Source: Pseudomonas putida (GTDB lineage: Bacteria; Pseudomonadota; Gammaproteobacteria; Pseudomonadales; Pseudomonadaceae). From it: a DNA stretch of 64,000 bases. The stretch lies in contig NZ_CP018846.1 in the NCBI RefSeq assembly GCF_002025705.1, forward strand, positions 1,975,501 through 2,039,500. Direction: 5' to 3'. The position numbers were made by a program, and so were the translations under genes. This document shows, piece after piece, positions 9,557 through 19,931 of this stretch. Within the stretch, counting starts at the first letter, position 1. Every line of letters begins with the position of its first letter. A model generated the notes under the pieces. The model did not search any database and was not told the origin of the DNA. It worked only from the letters and a program-made list of their open reading frames with translations.

Positions 9557-11992
9557 TCAGAACTCCGGCGTGTACTTGACCGTGAACATGAAGTTGCGTG
9601 GCTCGCCATAGTTGTTGCTGCCGTTCAGCTGGTTGAACCCCGCCACCCAGTACTTTTTGTCGAACAGGTTGTTGCCGTTGACCGCCAGGCTCACCTCCGG
9701 GGTCAACTGGTAGGCCAGGCGCGCACTCCACACGGTATAGCCGGGCACGGTATAGGTGCGCTCGTAGCCCAGGGTATGGCTCTGGGTGGTGAAGCCCAGG
9801 CCTGTGCTCCAGCGCTGGTCGTCCAGCGGCAGGGTGTAGTCGGCCCAGGCGCGCAACATGTGCTTGGGCGTCCACTGGCTGAACACGCGGCCTTGTTCGT
9901 CCGGGTCGTCGAGGAACTTGGTGGTGTTGTAGGTGTAGCCGGCAAACAGCTGCAGCCCGCTCAGCACTTCGCCGCTGATTTCGGCTTCGATGCCTTGGCT
10001 GCGCACCTTGCCCGCTGCCGTGGAGCAGTACCAGTCGTCGCAGGCAAAGCCCGAGGCCACGTCGGTGACGGCACGGTTTTCCTGGTCGTAGCGGAATATC
10101 GCCAGGGAGGCGTTGACCCGGCCGTCGAGCAGTTCGCCCTTGAGGCCTGTTTCGTAATTGCTGCCGATCACCGGTTTGAGCGGCACGTTGTTGACCGCGC
10201 GTTCGGTCTGCGGCACGAACACGTCGGTGTAGCTGGCGTACCACGCCCATTCGCGGGTGAGGTCATAGACGAAACCGGCGTAGGGCGTGACTTCGCCGCT
10301 TTCTGTCATGCGGCTGGTGGGGTAGCGGGTGCCGGGGTCGGTGCGGCTGTCGAAGTCGATCGAGTCCCAGCTGTAGTCGAACCAGCTGACCCGTGAGCCG
10401 ACGATCAGGGTCAGGTCGTCTGTCGGTTTGACCCGCCATACGCCATACAGGCCTTTCTGCCGAATGTCGTAGCTGGCTTTGTTGGCGCGCGGGAGTTTGC
10501 CGTCGAACAGGCTGTCGCGGCTGGGCTCCGGGCGGTCGTGGTCGATGCCGAAGAGGCTGTCGTCGGAGGCGGCGAAGTTGCGCCAGTAGGCGTCGTCCGA
10601 AGTCAGCTTGGAGTAGTTGCCACCGAGGGTGATCTCATGGGCCAGGGGGCCGGTGTCGAAATGACCGACCAGGTTCATATCCAGGCCGAGCTTGGTGTTG
10701 TGGAAGTCGGTGATCCAGTCGGCGTAGGTAATACCGCTGCCATCCGCGTTCACGCCCTGGCCGGTGGACTGCACGCGCTGGTGCGTGGAGGTGTTGGTTT
10801 CGTCCATGCGCACAGCGGCGGCCTTGAATGCCCACGCGTCGTTGAAACGGTGCTCGAGGTCCAGGTAGTAGGTCGTCACGTCGGTCTCGGCGCGGCTCCA
10901 GCGCGCGCCGGTGAAGGTCGAGCGTGGCAGGTCGACCGGCTTGCCGTCCGCATGGCGGGGGATACCGCGCAGCATCGGCCGCGACTGCTGGCGGTTGTAG
11001 CTGATGCCGGCACCCACGGTGGTGGCATCGTTCAGGTCGATGTCCAACGCACCGTACAGCGAGTGCGACTTGCTCCACTGGTAATCGATGAAACTGTCAC
11101 TCTGGTCTTCGTCGGCGACCATCCGGCCGCGCACGCGACCGTCGGCGGTCAGTGGGCCGCCGGCGTCCAGTTGCAGGCCATAGTGGTCCCAGCTGCCGGC
11201 CTTGCCGGTGACGGTAACGGTCGGCGTGGCCTGGCCGCGCTTGCGTACCAGGTTGATCGCACCACCAGGGCTTCCAGTACCTTGCAGCAGGCCTGATGCG
11301 CCGCGCAGCACTTCAACGCGGTCGAAGAACACCAGGTCCTGGGTCGCCCAGTTGCCCAGCGAATAGTTGTTGCGCGGGATCGGCACGCCGTCGTATTGCC
11401 AGTCGTCGATCTGGAAGCCACGCGAGGTCACCACCACGCCGGGGCCGATGCCTTGGGCGCCGACGATGCCGGTGGTGTGGTTGAGTGCGTCCTGCAGGTC
11501 GGTGATGCCTTGGTCATCGAGCTGCTTGCGGGTAATCACCGTGATCGACTGGGGGATTTCCTTGAGGCTGTGGGTGCCTTTGCCCAAGGTGACCGCGCGG
11601 GCAGCATACGAGCCGCTGCCTTCGCTGGTGGCATCGAGGTAGTCGTCGGTGATGCTGGTGCTCCCCAGCTCCAGTGCATCACCGCTCTGGCTGGCCGGGG
11701 CCACGCTGAAATGGCCGCTGCTGGTCACCCGCAATTGCAGGCCACTGCCGGCCAGGGCCGCTTGCATGGCCTGTTCGGCGCTCATCTCGCCGACCACGGC
11801 CGGCGCTTGCTTGCCACGCACCAGGGCCGGCTCCAGGGCGATGATGGTGCCGCTCTGGCTGGCGATGCGGTTGAGGGTGGCCGCCAGGCTCGCAGGCGGC
11901 AGGTTGAACGACAGGGTCTGCGCCTGGGCGAGGGCGTTGAAACTGGTCAGGGCGGCGACCAGGGGCAGGGCGCGGGGCCAGAGGTTGTGCAC
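9557..11992 (-). CDS. FecA-type TonB-dependent siderophore receptor with N-terminal signalling domain
   Basis: This 811-residue outer-membrane transducer has, in order: a signal peptide (residues 1-25, ending AQAQ), a secretin/TonB short N-terminal (STN) domain at about 26-100 (LPPASLAATLNRIASQSG), a plug domain at about 135-270 (LKEIPQSITVITRKQL) and a beta-barrel ending in Phe (FMFTVKYTPEF). The STN domain talks to the FecR partner encoded upstream, so the receptor both imports a ferric siderophore and reports its presence. GTG start at 11992 with GGGAG about 8 bases upstream. A near-consensus Fur box lies at 12060-12082. The siderophore, probably a xenosiderophore, is not identifiable by eye. 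Confidence 0.93.
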   Translation of the reverse strand: MHNLWPRALPLVAALTSFNALAQAQTLSFNLPPASLAATLNRIASQSGTIIALEPALVRGKQAPAVVGEMSAEQAMQAALAGSGLQLRVTSSGHFSVAPASQSGDALELGSTSITDDYLDATSEGSGSYAARAVTLGKGTHSLKEIPQSITVITRKQLDDQGITDLQDALNHTTGIVGAQGIGPGVVVTSRGFQIDDWQYDGVPIPRNNYSLGNWATQDLVFFDRVEVLRGASGLLQGTGSPGGAINLVRKRGQATPTVTVTGKAGSWDHYGLQLDAGGPLTADGRVRGRMVADEDQSDSFIDYQWSKSHSLYGALDIDLNDATTVGAGISYNRQQSRPMLRGIPRHADGKPVDLPRSTFTGARWSRAETDVTTYYLDLEHRFNDAWAFKAAAVRMDETNTSTHQRVQSTGQGVNADGSGITYADWITDFHNTKLGLDMNLVGHFDTGPLAHEITLGGNYSKLTSDDAYWRNFAASDDSLFGIDHDRPEPSRDSLFDGKLPRANKASYDIRQKGLYGVWRVKPTDDLTLIVGSRVSWFDYSWDSIDFDSRTDPGTRYPTSRMTESGEVTPYAGFVYDLTREWAWYASYTDVFVPQTERAVNNVPLKPVIGSNYETGLKGELLDGRVNASLAIFRYDQENRAVTDVASGFACDDWYCSTAAGKVRSQGIEAEISGEVLSGLQLFAGYTYNTTKFLDDPDEQGRVFSQWTPKHMLRAWADYTLPLDDQRWSTGLGFTTQSHTLGYERTYTVPGYTVWSARLAYQLTPEVSLAVNGNNLFDKKYWVAGFNQLNGSNNYGEPRNFMFTVKYTPEF

Positions 11993-12059
11993 GGATTTCT
12001 CCCGGTTGTATTGGCTTGTCAGGAGATAGGTGCAACGAGAATTGAAAACAGGACACGCC

Positions 12060-12082
12060 TGATAATGATTTTCATGATTATT
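12060..12082 (-). promoter_or_regulatory. Fur box upstream of the iron receptor
   Basis: The sequence tGATAATGATTTTCATGAT followed by TATT closely matches the 19-base Fur consensus GATAATGATAATCATTATC. It overlaps the last codons of fecR and lies about 70 bases before the receptor's GTG, so iron repression can act on the receptor independently of the sigma/anti-sigma genes. Confidence 0.85.
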
Positions 12083-13052
12083 TTTGCGCAGGGCCGATCA
12101 AGGTCAGCCATGGGCCATAGTGTTCGACGCTGATCGGCAAGCTCTCGGCCAGGGCCAGCAGCGCTTGCTGTGGCTGGTCGAGGGGGAACACGCCTTGTAC
12201 CCGCAGGTTGCGCACCGCAGGTGCGACCCGCACATAGCCGCGCTGGTAGGGGCTCAGGGCGTCGATCACCCCCTGCAGCGGTTCGTCGAGCACTTCCAGG
12301 CGGCCATCGAGCCAGGCGGCGCGGTGCTGTTGGTCGTCGCTCAGGGGTTCGATGGCGTGACTGCGCAGTAATGCCGCCTGGCCTTGCTGCAGGTTGCGCC
12401 AGCGGCCGTCGGGCAGGCTGGCGCGCACGCTATGTTCCAGCACCACGACGCGCGTGGCGCTAGCCTCCTGGCTGACCAGGAAACGTGTGCCCAAGGCCTG
12501 GACCTGGCCCTGAGCGGTGCGCACGCGCAACGGCCGCTGGGGGTCGGCGGCGACCTGGATCAGCAGTTCGCCGCGGCGCAGGGTCAGCAGGCGCTGGGTG
12601 GCGTCGAAGTGCAGGTCGACGGCGCTGGCGCTGTTGAGGCTCAGGCGGCTGCCGTCGGCGAGGGTGAAACTGCGGCGCTCGCCACTGCCGGTGTGCAGGT
12701 CGGCCAGCCAGTTCTGCGTGCTGTTGCTGCGCCAGCCGCCCCACAGGGCAGCACCGAACAGGCCGACACCGGTCAGCGCTGCTAGCACTTCGCGGCGCGA
12801 ATGGGTGGGTTGCAGCAGCACCTGGCGTGCCTCGGCGGCCTGGCCTGGGGCGCGCTGTTCCAGGGCGCGCAAGGTGGCGATCGGCCGCCCCAGGCGGGCC
12901 TGCAGGCGCTCCCAGGCCTGCTGGTGGGCGGGGTCCTGTTGCAGCCAGTGGGCCAGGCGCTGCAGCAAGGCGTCGTCGGGCGTGCCGGCGTTGAGCGCCA
13001 CCATCCAGTCGATGGCCTGTTCGCTGATTGCGTCGAGCGGGCGGCTGCTCAC
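12078..13052 (-). CDS. fecR: FecR-family anti-sigma regulator
   Basis: This 324-residue single-pass membrane protein has an N-terminal cytoplasmic DUF4880-like anti-sigma domain (AIDWMVALNAG, then QAWERLQARLG), a membrane helix near residues 95-112 (EVLAALTGVGLFGAALWGGW), and a periplasmic FecR domain (GERRSFTLADGSRLSLNSAS) with a C-terminal STN-interacting part. It relays receptor occupancy to the sigma factor. The start is taken as the GTG at 13052, which overlaps the sigma-factor stop (GTGA) and has GAGG about 7 bases upstream; in-frame GTG codons further upstream lie inside the sigma gene. Confidence 0.9.
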   Translation of the reverse strand: MSSRPLDAISEQAIDWMVALNAGTPDDALLQRLAHWLQQDPAHQQAWERLQARLGRPIATLRALEQRAPGQAAEARQVLLQPTHSRREVLAALTGVGLFGAALWGGWRSNSTQNWLADLHTGSGERRSFTLADGSRLSLNSASAVDLHFDATQRLLTLRRGELLIQVAADPQRPLRVRTAQGQVQALGTRFLVSQEASATRVVVLEHSVRASLPDGRWRNLQQGQAALLRSHAIEPLSDDQQHRAAWLDGRLEVLDEPLQGVIDALSPYQRGYVRVAPAVRNLRVQGVFPLDQPQQALLALAESLPISVEHYGPWLTLIGPAQK

Positions 13053-13555
13053 GGCTGCACCTCGCACAGGTAGCACTGGCGCAGGGCCTGCTTCATGTAG
13101 CGGCTGACGGTGCGCTCGCTGATCTGCAGGCGGGCAGCGATATCGACATAGCTCATGCCATCGAGCTGGCTGTAGAGGAAGGCTGCTTTGACGATGGCGG
13201 GGAGGCCGTCCAGCACCTGGTCGATGGCCACCAACGCCTCGATCAGCAACAACTGCTCTTCAGCGCTGGGGGCCACTGGCTCGGGTAGCTGCGCCAGGCG
13301 CTCCAGGTAGGCCTGTTCCAGTTGGCGGCGGCGGTGACGGTCGAAGATCAGCCGCCGCGCGATGGTCGAGAGGTAGGCGCGTGGTTGCTCGATGCTGTCG
13401 GGGTCGACACGGGCGCCGAGCATCTGGCAGAACGCTTCGGAGGCAGTGTCCTCGGCATCGGCGCGATTGCGTAGACGCTTGTGGATATGTTGGAGCAGCC
13501 AGCGGTGATGGTCGCTGAAGAAAAAGCCCAGCTTGCGGGTCGACGTGCTGTCCAA
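13049..13555 (-). CDS. fecI: FecI-type ECF sigma factor (iron starvation)
   Basis: This 168-residue ECF sigma factor has a region 2 (DHHRWLLQHIHKRLRNRADAEDTASEAF) and a region 4 helix-turn-helix (MSYVDIAARLQISERTVSRYMKQAL) typical of the FecI subgroup. With RNA polymerase it would transcribe the downstream receptor once FecR releases it. No ATG is available at a sensible position; the only start giving a full region 2 is the TTG at 13555, after an in-frame stop about 12 codons upstream. A Fur-box-like sequence lies just upstream (13579-13597). It forms a fecI-fecR-receptor order with a stop/start overlap to fecR. Confidence 0.88.
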   Translation of the reverse strand: MDSTSTRKLGFFFSDHHRWLLQHIHKRLRNRADAEDTASEAFCQMLGARVDPDSIEQPRAYLSTIARRLIFDRHRRRQLEQAYLERLAQLPEPVAPSAEEQLLLIEALVAIDQVLDGLPAIVKAAFLYSQLDGMSYVDIAARLQISERTVSRYMKQALRQCYLCEVQP

Positions 13556-13578
13556 CGGCAGATATCCAAGTGTGAGTG

Positions 13579-13597
13579 TGAATCGTTCTCAATATTA
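13579..13597 (-). promoter_or_regulatory. Probable Fur box upstream of the sigma-factor gene
   Basis: On the minus strand the sequence ATATTGAGAACGATTCACA matches the GAGAATnATTCTC-like half-sites seen in Pseudomonas Fur boxes with several mismatches. It sits about 25 bases before the TTG start. It also overlaps the last codons of the neighbouring quinone-reductase gene. Confidence 0.5.
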
Positions 13598-14206
13598 GCC
13601 GGGTCGTTGCATGCCTCGCAATGGGACGGCGCTGAACAGGTGCTCGCCCAGTTTCCGGGCGGCGGGGAGCAGCAGCGCGGCGTCCGCGCCTTCGCTGTCT
13701 TCCAGCCGGGTCGAACTGAGCACCTCGGCGCCGCAGTAGTCGAAGATGCCGTGCTCGATCTGCACGCGCATCGCCTCACCGTAGCCATGGCGCTGGAACG
13801 TGCCGGCATCGGCGCCCGCCACGCCGACCAGGTGCACTTTCAGGCCACGCAGCTTCTTGATCGTGATGCCGTCCTGGTAGTCGAATGCCCAGCCATTGCT
13901 GAACACCCGCTCGACCCAGCCTTTGAGCAGGGCCGGCAGCGACCACCAGTAGATCGGGTAGACCAGCACCAGGGCATCGGCGCGGTCGATGCGGGCCTGT
14001 TCCAGCAGCACGTCGGCCGGTGGTGCGCCCAGGCGACGGTGCACGGCGTGGTCAGCCAGGCCAAAACGCGGGTCGAAACCTTCGCCGGCCAGGTCGGCGA
14101 TTTCGCTGCCGTGGCCGGCGCTGGCCAGGCCTTCGGCAATCTGCCGGGCGAGGGCATGGGTGAGGGAGTCAGGGTCGTGGTGGCCAATGACGATCAAGGC
14201 TTGCAT
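13595..14206 (-). CDS. NAD(P)H-dependent quinone oxidoreductase, flavodoxin fold
   Basis: This 203-residue cytoplasmic flavoprotein is related to the NQO1/MdaB/KefF group. The N-terminal MQALIVIGHHDPDSLTHALA is the phosphate-binding loop type of the flavodoxin-like fold, and the middle has the family motif 'LVYPIYWWSLPALLKGWVERVF'. It probably performs two-electron reduction of quinones. It is divergent from the TetR gene at 14300 with an operator-like region between them (14261-14283), so it is the likely target of that repressor. It ends within the upstream region of the sigma-factor gene. Confidence 0.87.
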   Translation of the reverse strand: MQALIVIGHHDPDSLTHALARQIAEGLASAGHGSEIADLAGEGFDPRFGLADHAVHRRLGAPPADVLLEQARIDRADALVLVYPIYWWSLPALLKGWVERVFSNGWAFDYQDGITIKKLRGLKVHLVGVAGADAGTFQRHGYGEAMRVQIEHGIFDYCGAEVLSSTRLEDSEGADAALLLPAARKLGEHLFSAVPLRGMQRPG

Positions 14207-14260
14207 GGTGTTCTCTCCAGTGTGAAGGTGCGCTGCTGCCTTGAGCGCTATATACTCAAG

Positions 14261-14283
14261 GTAAGTTACGATTGGTAAGTTAC
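14261..14283. promoter_or_regulatory. Probable TetR operator: two palindromes GTAAGTTAC
   Basis: Two identical 9-base near-palindromes (GTAA-G-TTAC) sit at 14261-14269 and 14275-14283, 14 bases apart centre to centre. A weaker related copy (ggtaggtaa) follows at about 14288. They occupy the gap between the divergent quinone-reductase and TetR genes. This is the position and symmetry expected of a TetR-family operator. Confidence 0.6.
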
Positions 14284-14299
14284 TTTTGGTAGGTAAACA

Positions 14300-14896
14300 A
14301 TGTCAAGCGAAGACAAGGCCCAGCCACGCAAGCGTCTGTCCCGCGAAGAGCGGCGGCGTCAGTTGCTCGATGTGGCCTGGCAGCTGGTGCGCGAGGAAGG
14401 CACCGAAGCCCTGAGCCTCGGCCGCCTGGCCGAGCAGGCTGGGGTTACCAAGCCAGTGGTGTATGACCATTTTGAGACCCGTACCGGGCTGTTGGCGGCG
14501 TTGTACCAGGATTACGATGCGCGCCAGTCGGTGATGCTCGCCCGGGCGCTGGACGGCTGTGAGGCGACCTTGTCAGGGCGTGCCGGGGTGATTGCGGCTG
14601 CCTATGTGGACTGCGTGATGAGCCAGGGGCGCGAGATGCCCGGGGTGTCGGCCGCTCTGGCCGGGTCGCCGGAACTGGAAGCAGTGAAGCGCGTGTACGA
14701 GCAACCGTTTCTCGACAAGTGCCGTGCGGCGTTGGGCGATTTTGCGCCCAGTGGAGCGATTGGCGCCGCGGGCATGCGCCTGCTGGTGGGCGCGGCCGAG
14801 GCGCTGTCGCAAGCGGCTGCGGCAGGGGAGTTGGAGGCGGTGCAGGCCAAGGTAGAACTGGAGGCTGCGATCGTTGCCATGGTCGAGCGGCAATGA
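14300..14896 (+). CDS. TetR-family transcriptional repressor
   Basis: This 198-residue regulator has an N-terminal TetR DNA-binding domain (residues 18-64: RRQLLDVAWQLVREEGTEAL, then LAEQAGVTKPVVYDHFETR) and a helical ligand-binding C-terminal domain. It is divergent from the quinone reductase and probably represses both that gene and itself through the GTAAGTTAC palindromes just upstream of its start. The effector, perhaps a quinone or aromatic compound, is inferred from the neighbour only. Confidence 0.88.
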   Translation: MSSEDKAQPRKRLSREERRRQLLDVAWQLVREEGTEALSLGRLAEQAGVTKPVVYDHFETRTGLLAALYQDYDARQSVMLARALDGCEATLSGRAGVIAAAYVDCVMSQGREMPGVSAALAGSPELEAVKRVYEQPFLDKCRAALGDFAPSGAIGAAGMRLLVGAAEALSQAAAAGELEAVQAKVELEAAIVAMVERQ

Positions 14897-14906
14897 TCCG
14901 GGCAGG

Positions 14907-15848
14907 TCAGACCGGCAGGCTCTGGTAGGGCAGTTCATCCCCAGGGCTGCGGGCAAACTGGCGCTTGTACTCGCGGCTGAACTGCGAGGTGCTCTGGTAC
15001 CCCACCCGGTGCGCCGTCTGCGCCACACCCAGCCCTTCGCCGATCAGCATCTGCTGCGCCTTGAGCAGGCGCAAGCGCTTGAGGTACTGCATCGGCGCCA
15101 TGTCTGTGCAGCGTTTGAAGTGCTCGTGGAAGGTCGAAACGCTCATGTTGGCGCAAGCGGCCAGTGCCTCGACACTCAGCGGCTCGGTGTAATGCGCGCG
15201 CAAGTGCATGAGCGCGGCACCGATCCGGGCGAAGTGCCCTTGCTGCTCGACCAGCGCCCGCAACACCCCCGCCTGCGGGCCGCGCAGTGCGGTATACAGC
15301 ACTTCGCGAATGCGCGCCGGGCCCAGCACCTTGGCGTCCAGCGGGTCCTGCAGGCAGTGCAGCAGGCGTTCCACGCAATCACGCATCGGCGCATCGAGCG
15401 CCGCCGAGGTCATCGACTGTGGCGTCTGCGCCTGTACCGCCGGGTCGGGTGCCAGGTCCATGCTCTGCACCAGCTCGCCCAGCACACCGCGGTCGATGTC
15501 CACCGCCACGCCCAGCAGCGGCTCGTCGGGGGTGGCAAAGGTCTCGCACATGAACGGCACCGACAGCGCCTGCACCAGGTAGTGCCCGGCACCGTACTCC
15601 AGGGTGCGCGGCCCCAGGCGCGCCAGTTTGCTGCCCTGGGCCAGGATCATCAGGCTCGGCTCGTAGATCTGCGGGCTGCTGGCCACGTAGTGATCCCAGC
15701 TAAGTACCTGCACCTGGGGCAGGTGCGTGGGCACGAAGCCCGGGCGGGTGGCCAGGCTGCGGATCAGCGAACACAGGGGGGCGTTGGCGTCGACGTGGCG
15801 GGTCAGTTGCATGATGAACCAGGGCAGAGAATCAGACAGTCTCATCAT
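14907..15848 (-). CDS. AraC-family regulator (AraC_N type)
   Basis: This 313-residue protein has an N-terminal AraC_N cupin-like domain (residues ~30-180: PSLMILAQGSKLARLG, GHYLVQALSVPF) and a C-terminal pair of helix-turn-helix motifs (LSVEALAACANMSVSTFHEHFKR, then GVAQTAHRVGYQSTSQFSREYKRQFARSPG). It is divergent from the alcohol dehydrogenase at 15993; this AraC subtype is often found next to such dehydrogenases, so it probably activates it. Start sites at 15848, 15845 and 15812 are all possible; none has a strong ribosome-binding site. Confidence 0.87.
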   Translation of the reverse strand: MMRLSDSLPWFIMQLTRHVDANAPLCSLIRSLATRPGFVPTHLPQVQVLSWDHYVASSPQIYEPSLMILAQGSKLARLGPRTLEYGAGHYLVQALSVPFMCETFATPDEPLLGVAVDIDRGVLGELVQSMDLAPDPAVQAQTPQSMTSAALDAPMRDCVERLLHCLQDPLDAKVLGPARIREVLYTALRGPQAGVLRALVEQQGHFARIGAALMHLRAHYTEPLSVEALAACANMSVSTFHEHFKRCTDMAPMQYLKRLRLLKAQQMLIGEGLGVAQTAHRVGYQSTSQFSREYKRQFARSPGDELPYQSLPV

Positions 15849-15992
15849 CGCAGATTGGCAGGCCAGCGCCAGATGGCCATTGGCAGGTTCGGAGGATCAG
15901 GCATGGATACCGGAGAATCAGCCGTGGGCGGGGAGGGCGCCGGCGAGCAGAATGCGCGGCCTGAATCGTTTCACTTCCCTGTGAGGTCCTGC

Positions 15993-17045
15993 ATGTACAC
16001 CGCCATCGGCTACGCCGCCCAAACCCCGACCAGCCCCTTGGCCCCCATGACTTTCGAGCGCCGTGCACCGCGCGCGGACGATGTCGCCATCGAGATCCTC
16101 TATTGCGGCGTGTGCCACTCCGACATCCACCAGGCGCGCAACGAGTGGGGTATCGCTGTGTACCCGCTGATGCCTGGCCACGAGATCATCGGCCGCGTTA
16201 CGGCGGTGGGTGACAAGGTCACATCGCACAAGGTTGGCGACCTGGTCGGTGTCGGCTGCATGGTCGACTCCTGCCGCCACTGCGAAGCCTGCGCCAAGGA
16301 CCTGGAGCAATACTGCCTGGAAGGCCCGACCATGACCTACGCCACCCCGGACCGGGTCGACGGCAGCAACACCATGGGTGGCTATTCCAGCAGCATCGTC
16401 GTCAGCGAGCACTTCGTGGTACGCATCCCGGCCGGCATGGACCTGCCCAGCGCGGCACCGATCCTCTGCGCGGGCATCACCACCTACTCGCCGCTCAAGC
16501 ACCATGGCGTCGGCCCCGGCCATAAGGTCGGCATCCTCGGCATGGGTGGCCTGGGCCACATGGGCATCAAGCTGGCCAAGGCGCTGGGCGCCGAAGTGAC
16601 CCTGTTCACCCGCTCCCCGGCCAAGGCCGAAGAAGCCCGCCGCCAGGGCGCCGACCACGTGATCGTGTCCACCGATGCCGAGCAGATGCGTGCCGCCGCC
16701 GGCCGTTTCGACTTCCTGCTCGACACCATCCCGGTGCAGCACGACCTCAACCCGTACCTGGAAACCCTGAAGTTCGATGGCGTGCACATCCTGGTTGGCC
16801 TGATCGAGCCGATCGACCCGGCCGTGCATGCGGCCAACCTGGTGCTCAAGCGTCGGGTGCTGGCCGGCTCGTTGATTGGCGGTATCGCCGAAACCCAGGA
16901 AGTGCTGGATTTCTGTGCCGCGCATGACATCCGTTGCGATATCGAGATGCTCGACATCCGCAACATCAACCAGGCCTATGAGCGCATGATCGCCGGCGAT
17001 GTGAAGTACCGCTTCGTGATCGACATGGCGACCCTGCAGGGCTGA
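15993..17045 (+). CDS. Zinc-dependent NAD(P)+ alcohol dehydrogenase (YahK/CAD type)
   Basis: This 350-residue medium-chain dehydrogenase has catalytic zinc ligands C38 (YCGVCHSD) and H63-E64 (PGHEIIG) with the third Cys in 'ILCAGITTY', structural zinc cysteines C94, C97, C100 and C108, and a Rossmann motif GMGGLGHMG. The pattern matches the cinnamyl-alcohol-dehydrogenase-like NADPH aldehyde reductases such as YahK. The ATG at 15993 has GAGG about 7 bases upstream; a very long in-frame reading frame extends upstream through the AraC gene and was rejected. Likely role: reduction of aldehydes in the cytoplasm, under control of the divergent AraC regulator. Confidence 0.9.
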   Translation: MYTAIGYAAQTPTSPLAPMTFERRAPRADDVAIEILYCGVCHSDIHQARNEWGIAVYPLMPGHEIIGRVTAVGDKVTSHKVGDLVGVGCMVDSCRHCEACAKDLEQYCLEGPTMTYATPDRVDGSNTMGGYSSSIVVSEHFVVRIPAGMDLPSAAPILCAGITTYSPLKHHGVGPGHKVGILGMGGLGHMGIKLAKALGAEVTLFTRSPAKAEEARRQGADHVIVSTDAEQMRAAAGRFDFLLDTIPVQHDLNPYLETLKFDGVHILVGLIEPIDPAVHAANLVLKRRVLAGSLIGGIAETQEVLDFCAAHDIRCDIEMLDIRNINQAYERMIAGDVKYRFVIDMATLQG

Positions 17046-17081
17046 CCGCGGCCTGTACCGGCACTCGCGCCGGTACAGGCC

Positions 17082-19234
<2,153 letters not shown>

Positions 19235-19236
19235 TA

Positions 19237-19284
19237 CCTTTACTGGCCTCTTCGCGGGTGAACCCGCGAAGAGGCCAGTAAAGG
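19237..19284. repeat. REP palindrome, likely bidirectional terminator
   Basis: A perfect inverted repeat (cctttactggcctcttcgcg and onward, 23-base arms, 2-base loop) lies between the converging sotB and LysE-family genes. It contains the P. putida REP core and can form a very stable hairpin in transcripts from either side. Confidence 0.85.
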
Positions 19285-19296
19285 AAACTTCAAGGA

Positions 19297-19881
19297 TCAG
19301 CTCAACACCGCAGCCCAGGCCGACACCAGCAGCAGCCCGGCCAACCCCCGGTTGAACCACAGCAACCGCCCCGGCGCCTGCAACCAGCGCGCACTGCCTA
19401 CGCCCAGCACCGCCCACGCCGCCATGCACGGCAGTGCGATCAGCAGGAACACCAATGCCAATTGCCACACCGGCAATGACGGCGCCGCAAACACCCCGAT
19501 CACTGCCACGGCCATCATCCACACCTTCGGGTTCACCACCTGCAGCGATGCCGCGCTCAATGGCCCGAAAGGTCTGCCTGCCGACGTATCCAGCGGTTCA
19601 CCTGCGCTGCGCAACATGCGCAAGGCCAGCCAGCTCAGCCAGATCACGCCAGCCCAGCTCATCGCTTGCTGAGCCAGTGGGTGGCGAATCAGTAATTCGC
19701 CCAGGCCCAACCCCACCAGCAGCACGACCGCCGCAGCCGCCCCGCAGGCCGCGAGTATCGGTACCAGGCTGGCGCGCATGCCTTCACGGGCGCCGTGGGC
19801 AAGAATCAGCAGGTTGGTCGGCCCCGGGCTGATGCTGGCCACCAGAGCGAAGAGGATGAAGGGCAACAACGATTGCGACAT
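19297..19881 (-). CDS. LysE/RhtB-family amino acid exporter
   Basis: This 194-residue inner-membrane protein has about six hydrophobic segments and the N-terminal LysE/RhtB signature 'SISPGPTNLLILAHGAREGMRASL'. This family exports amino acids and derivatives such as homoserine or threonine. ATG at 19881 has CGGAG about 8 bases upstream. It lies 50 bases downstream of an AraC-type gene on the same strand and is probably controlled by it, a common LysE-AraC arrangement in pseudomonads. Confidence 0.88.
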   Translation of the reverse strand: MSQSLLPFILFALVASISPGPTNLLILAHGAREGMRASLVPILAACGAAAAVVLLVGLGLGELLIRHPLAQQAMSWAGVIWLSWLALRMLRSAGEPLDTSAGRPFGPLSAASLQVVNPKVWMMAVAVIGVFAAPSLPVWQLALVFLLIALPCMAAWAVLGVGSARWLQAPGRLLWFNRGLAGLLLVSAWAAVLS

Positions 19882-19931
19882 GGTAAATGGCTCCGATTGA
19901 TCAGAGCCCGATGCTCGCAGCTGACCTCGGG

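Noticed and set aside
14874..15992. A long N-terminal extension of the alcohol dehydrogenase
   Set aside because: It runs antisense through the AraC gene; the family N-terminus starts at 15993 with a ribosome-binding site.
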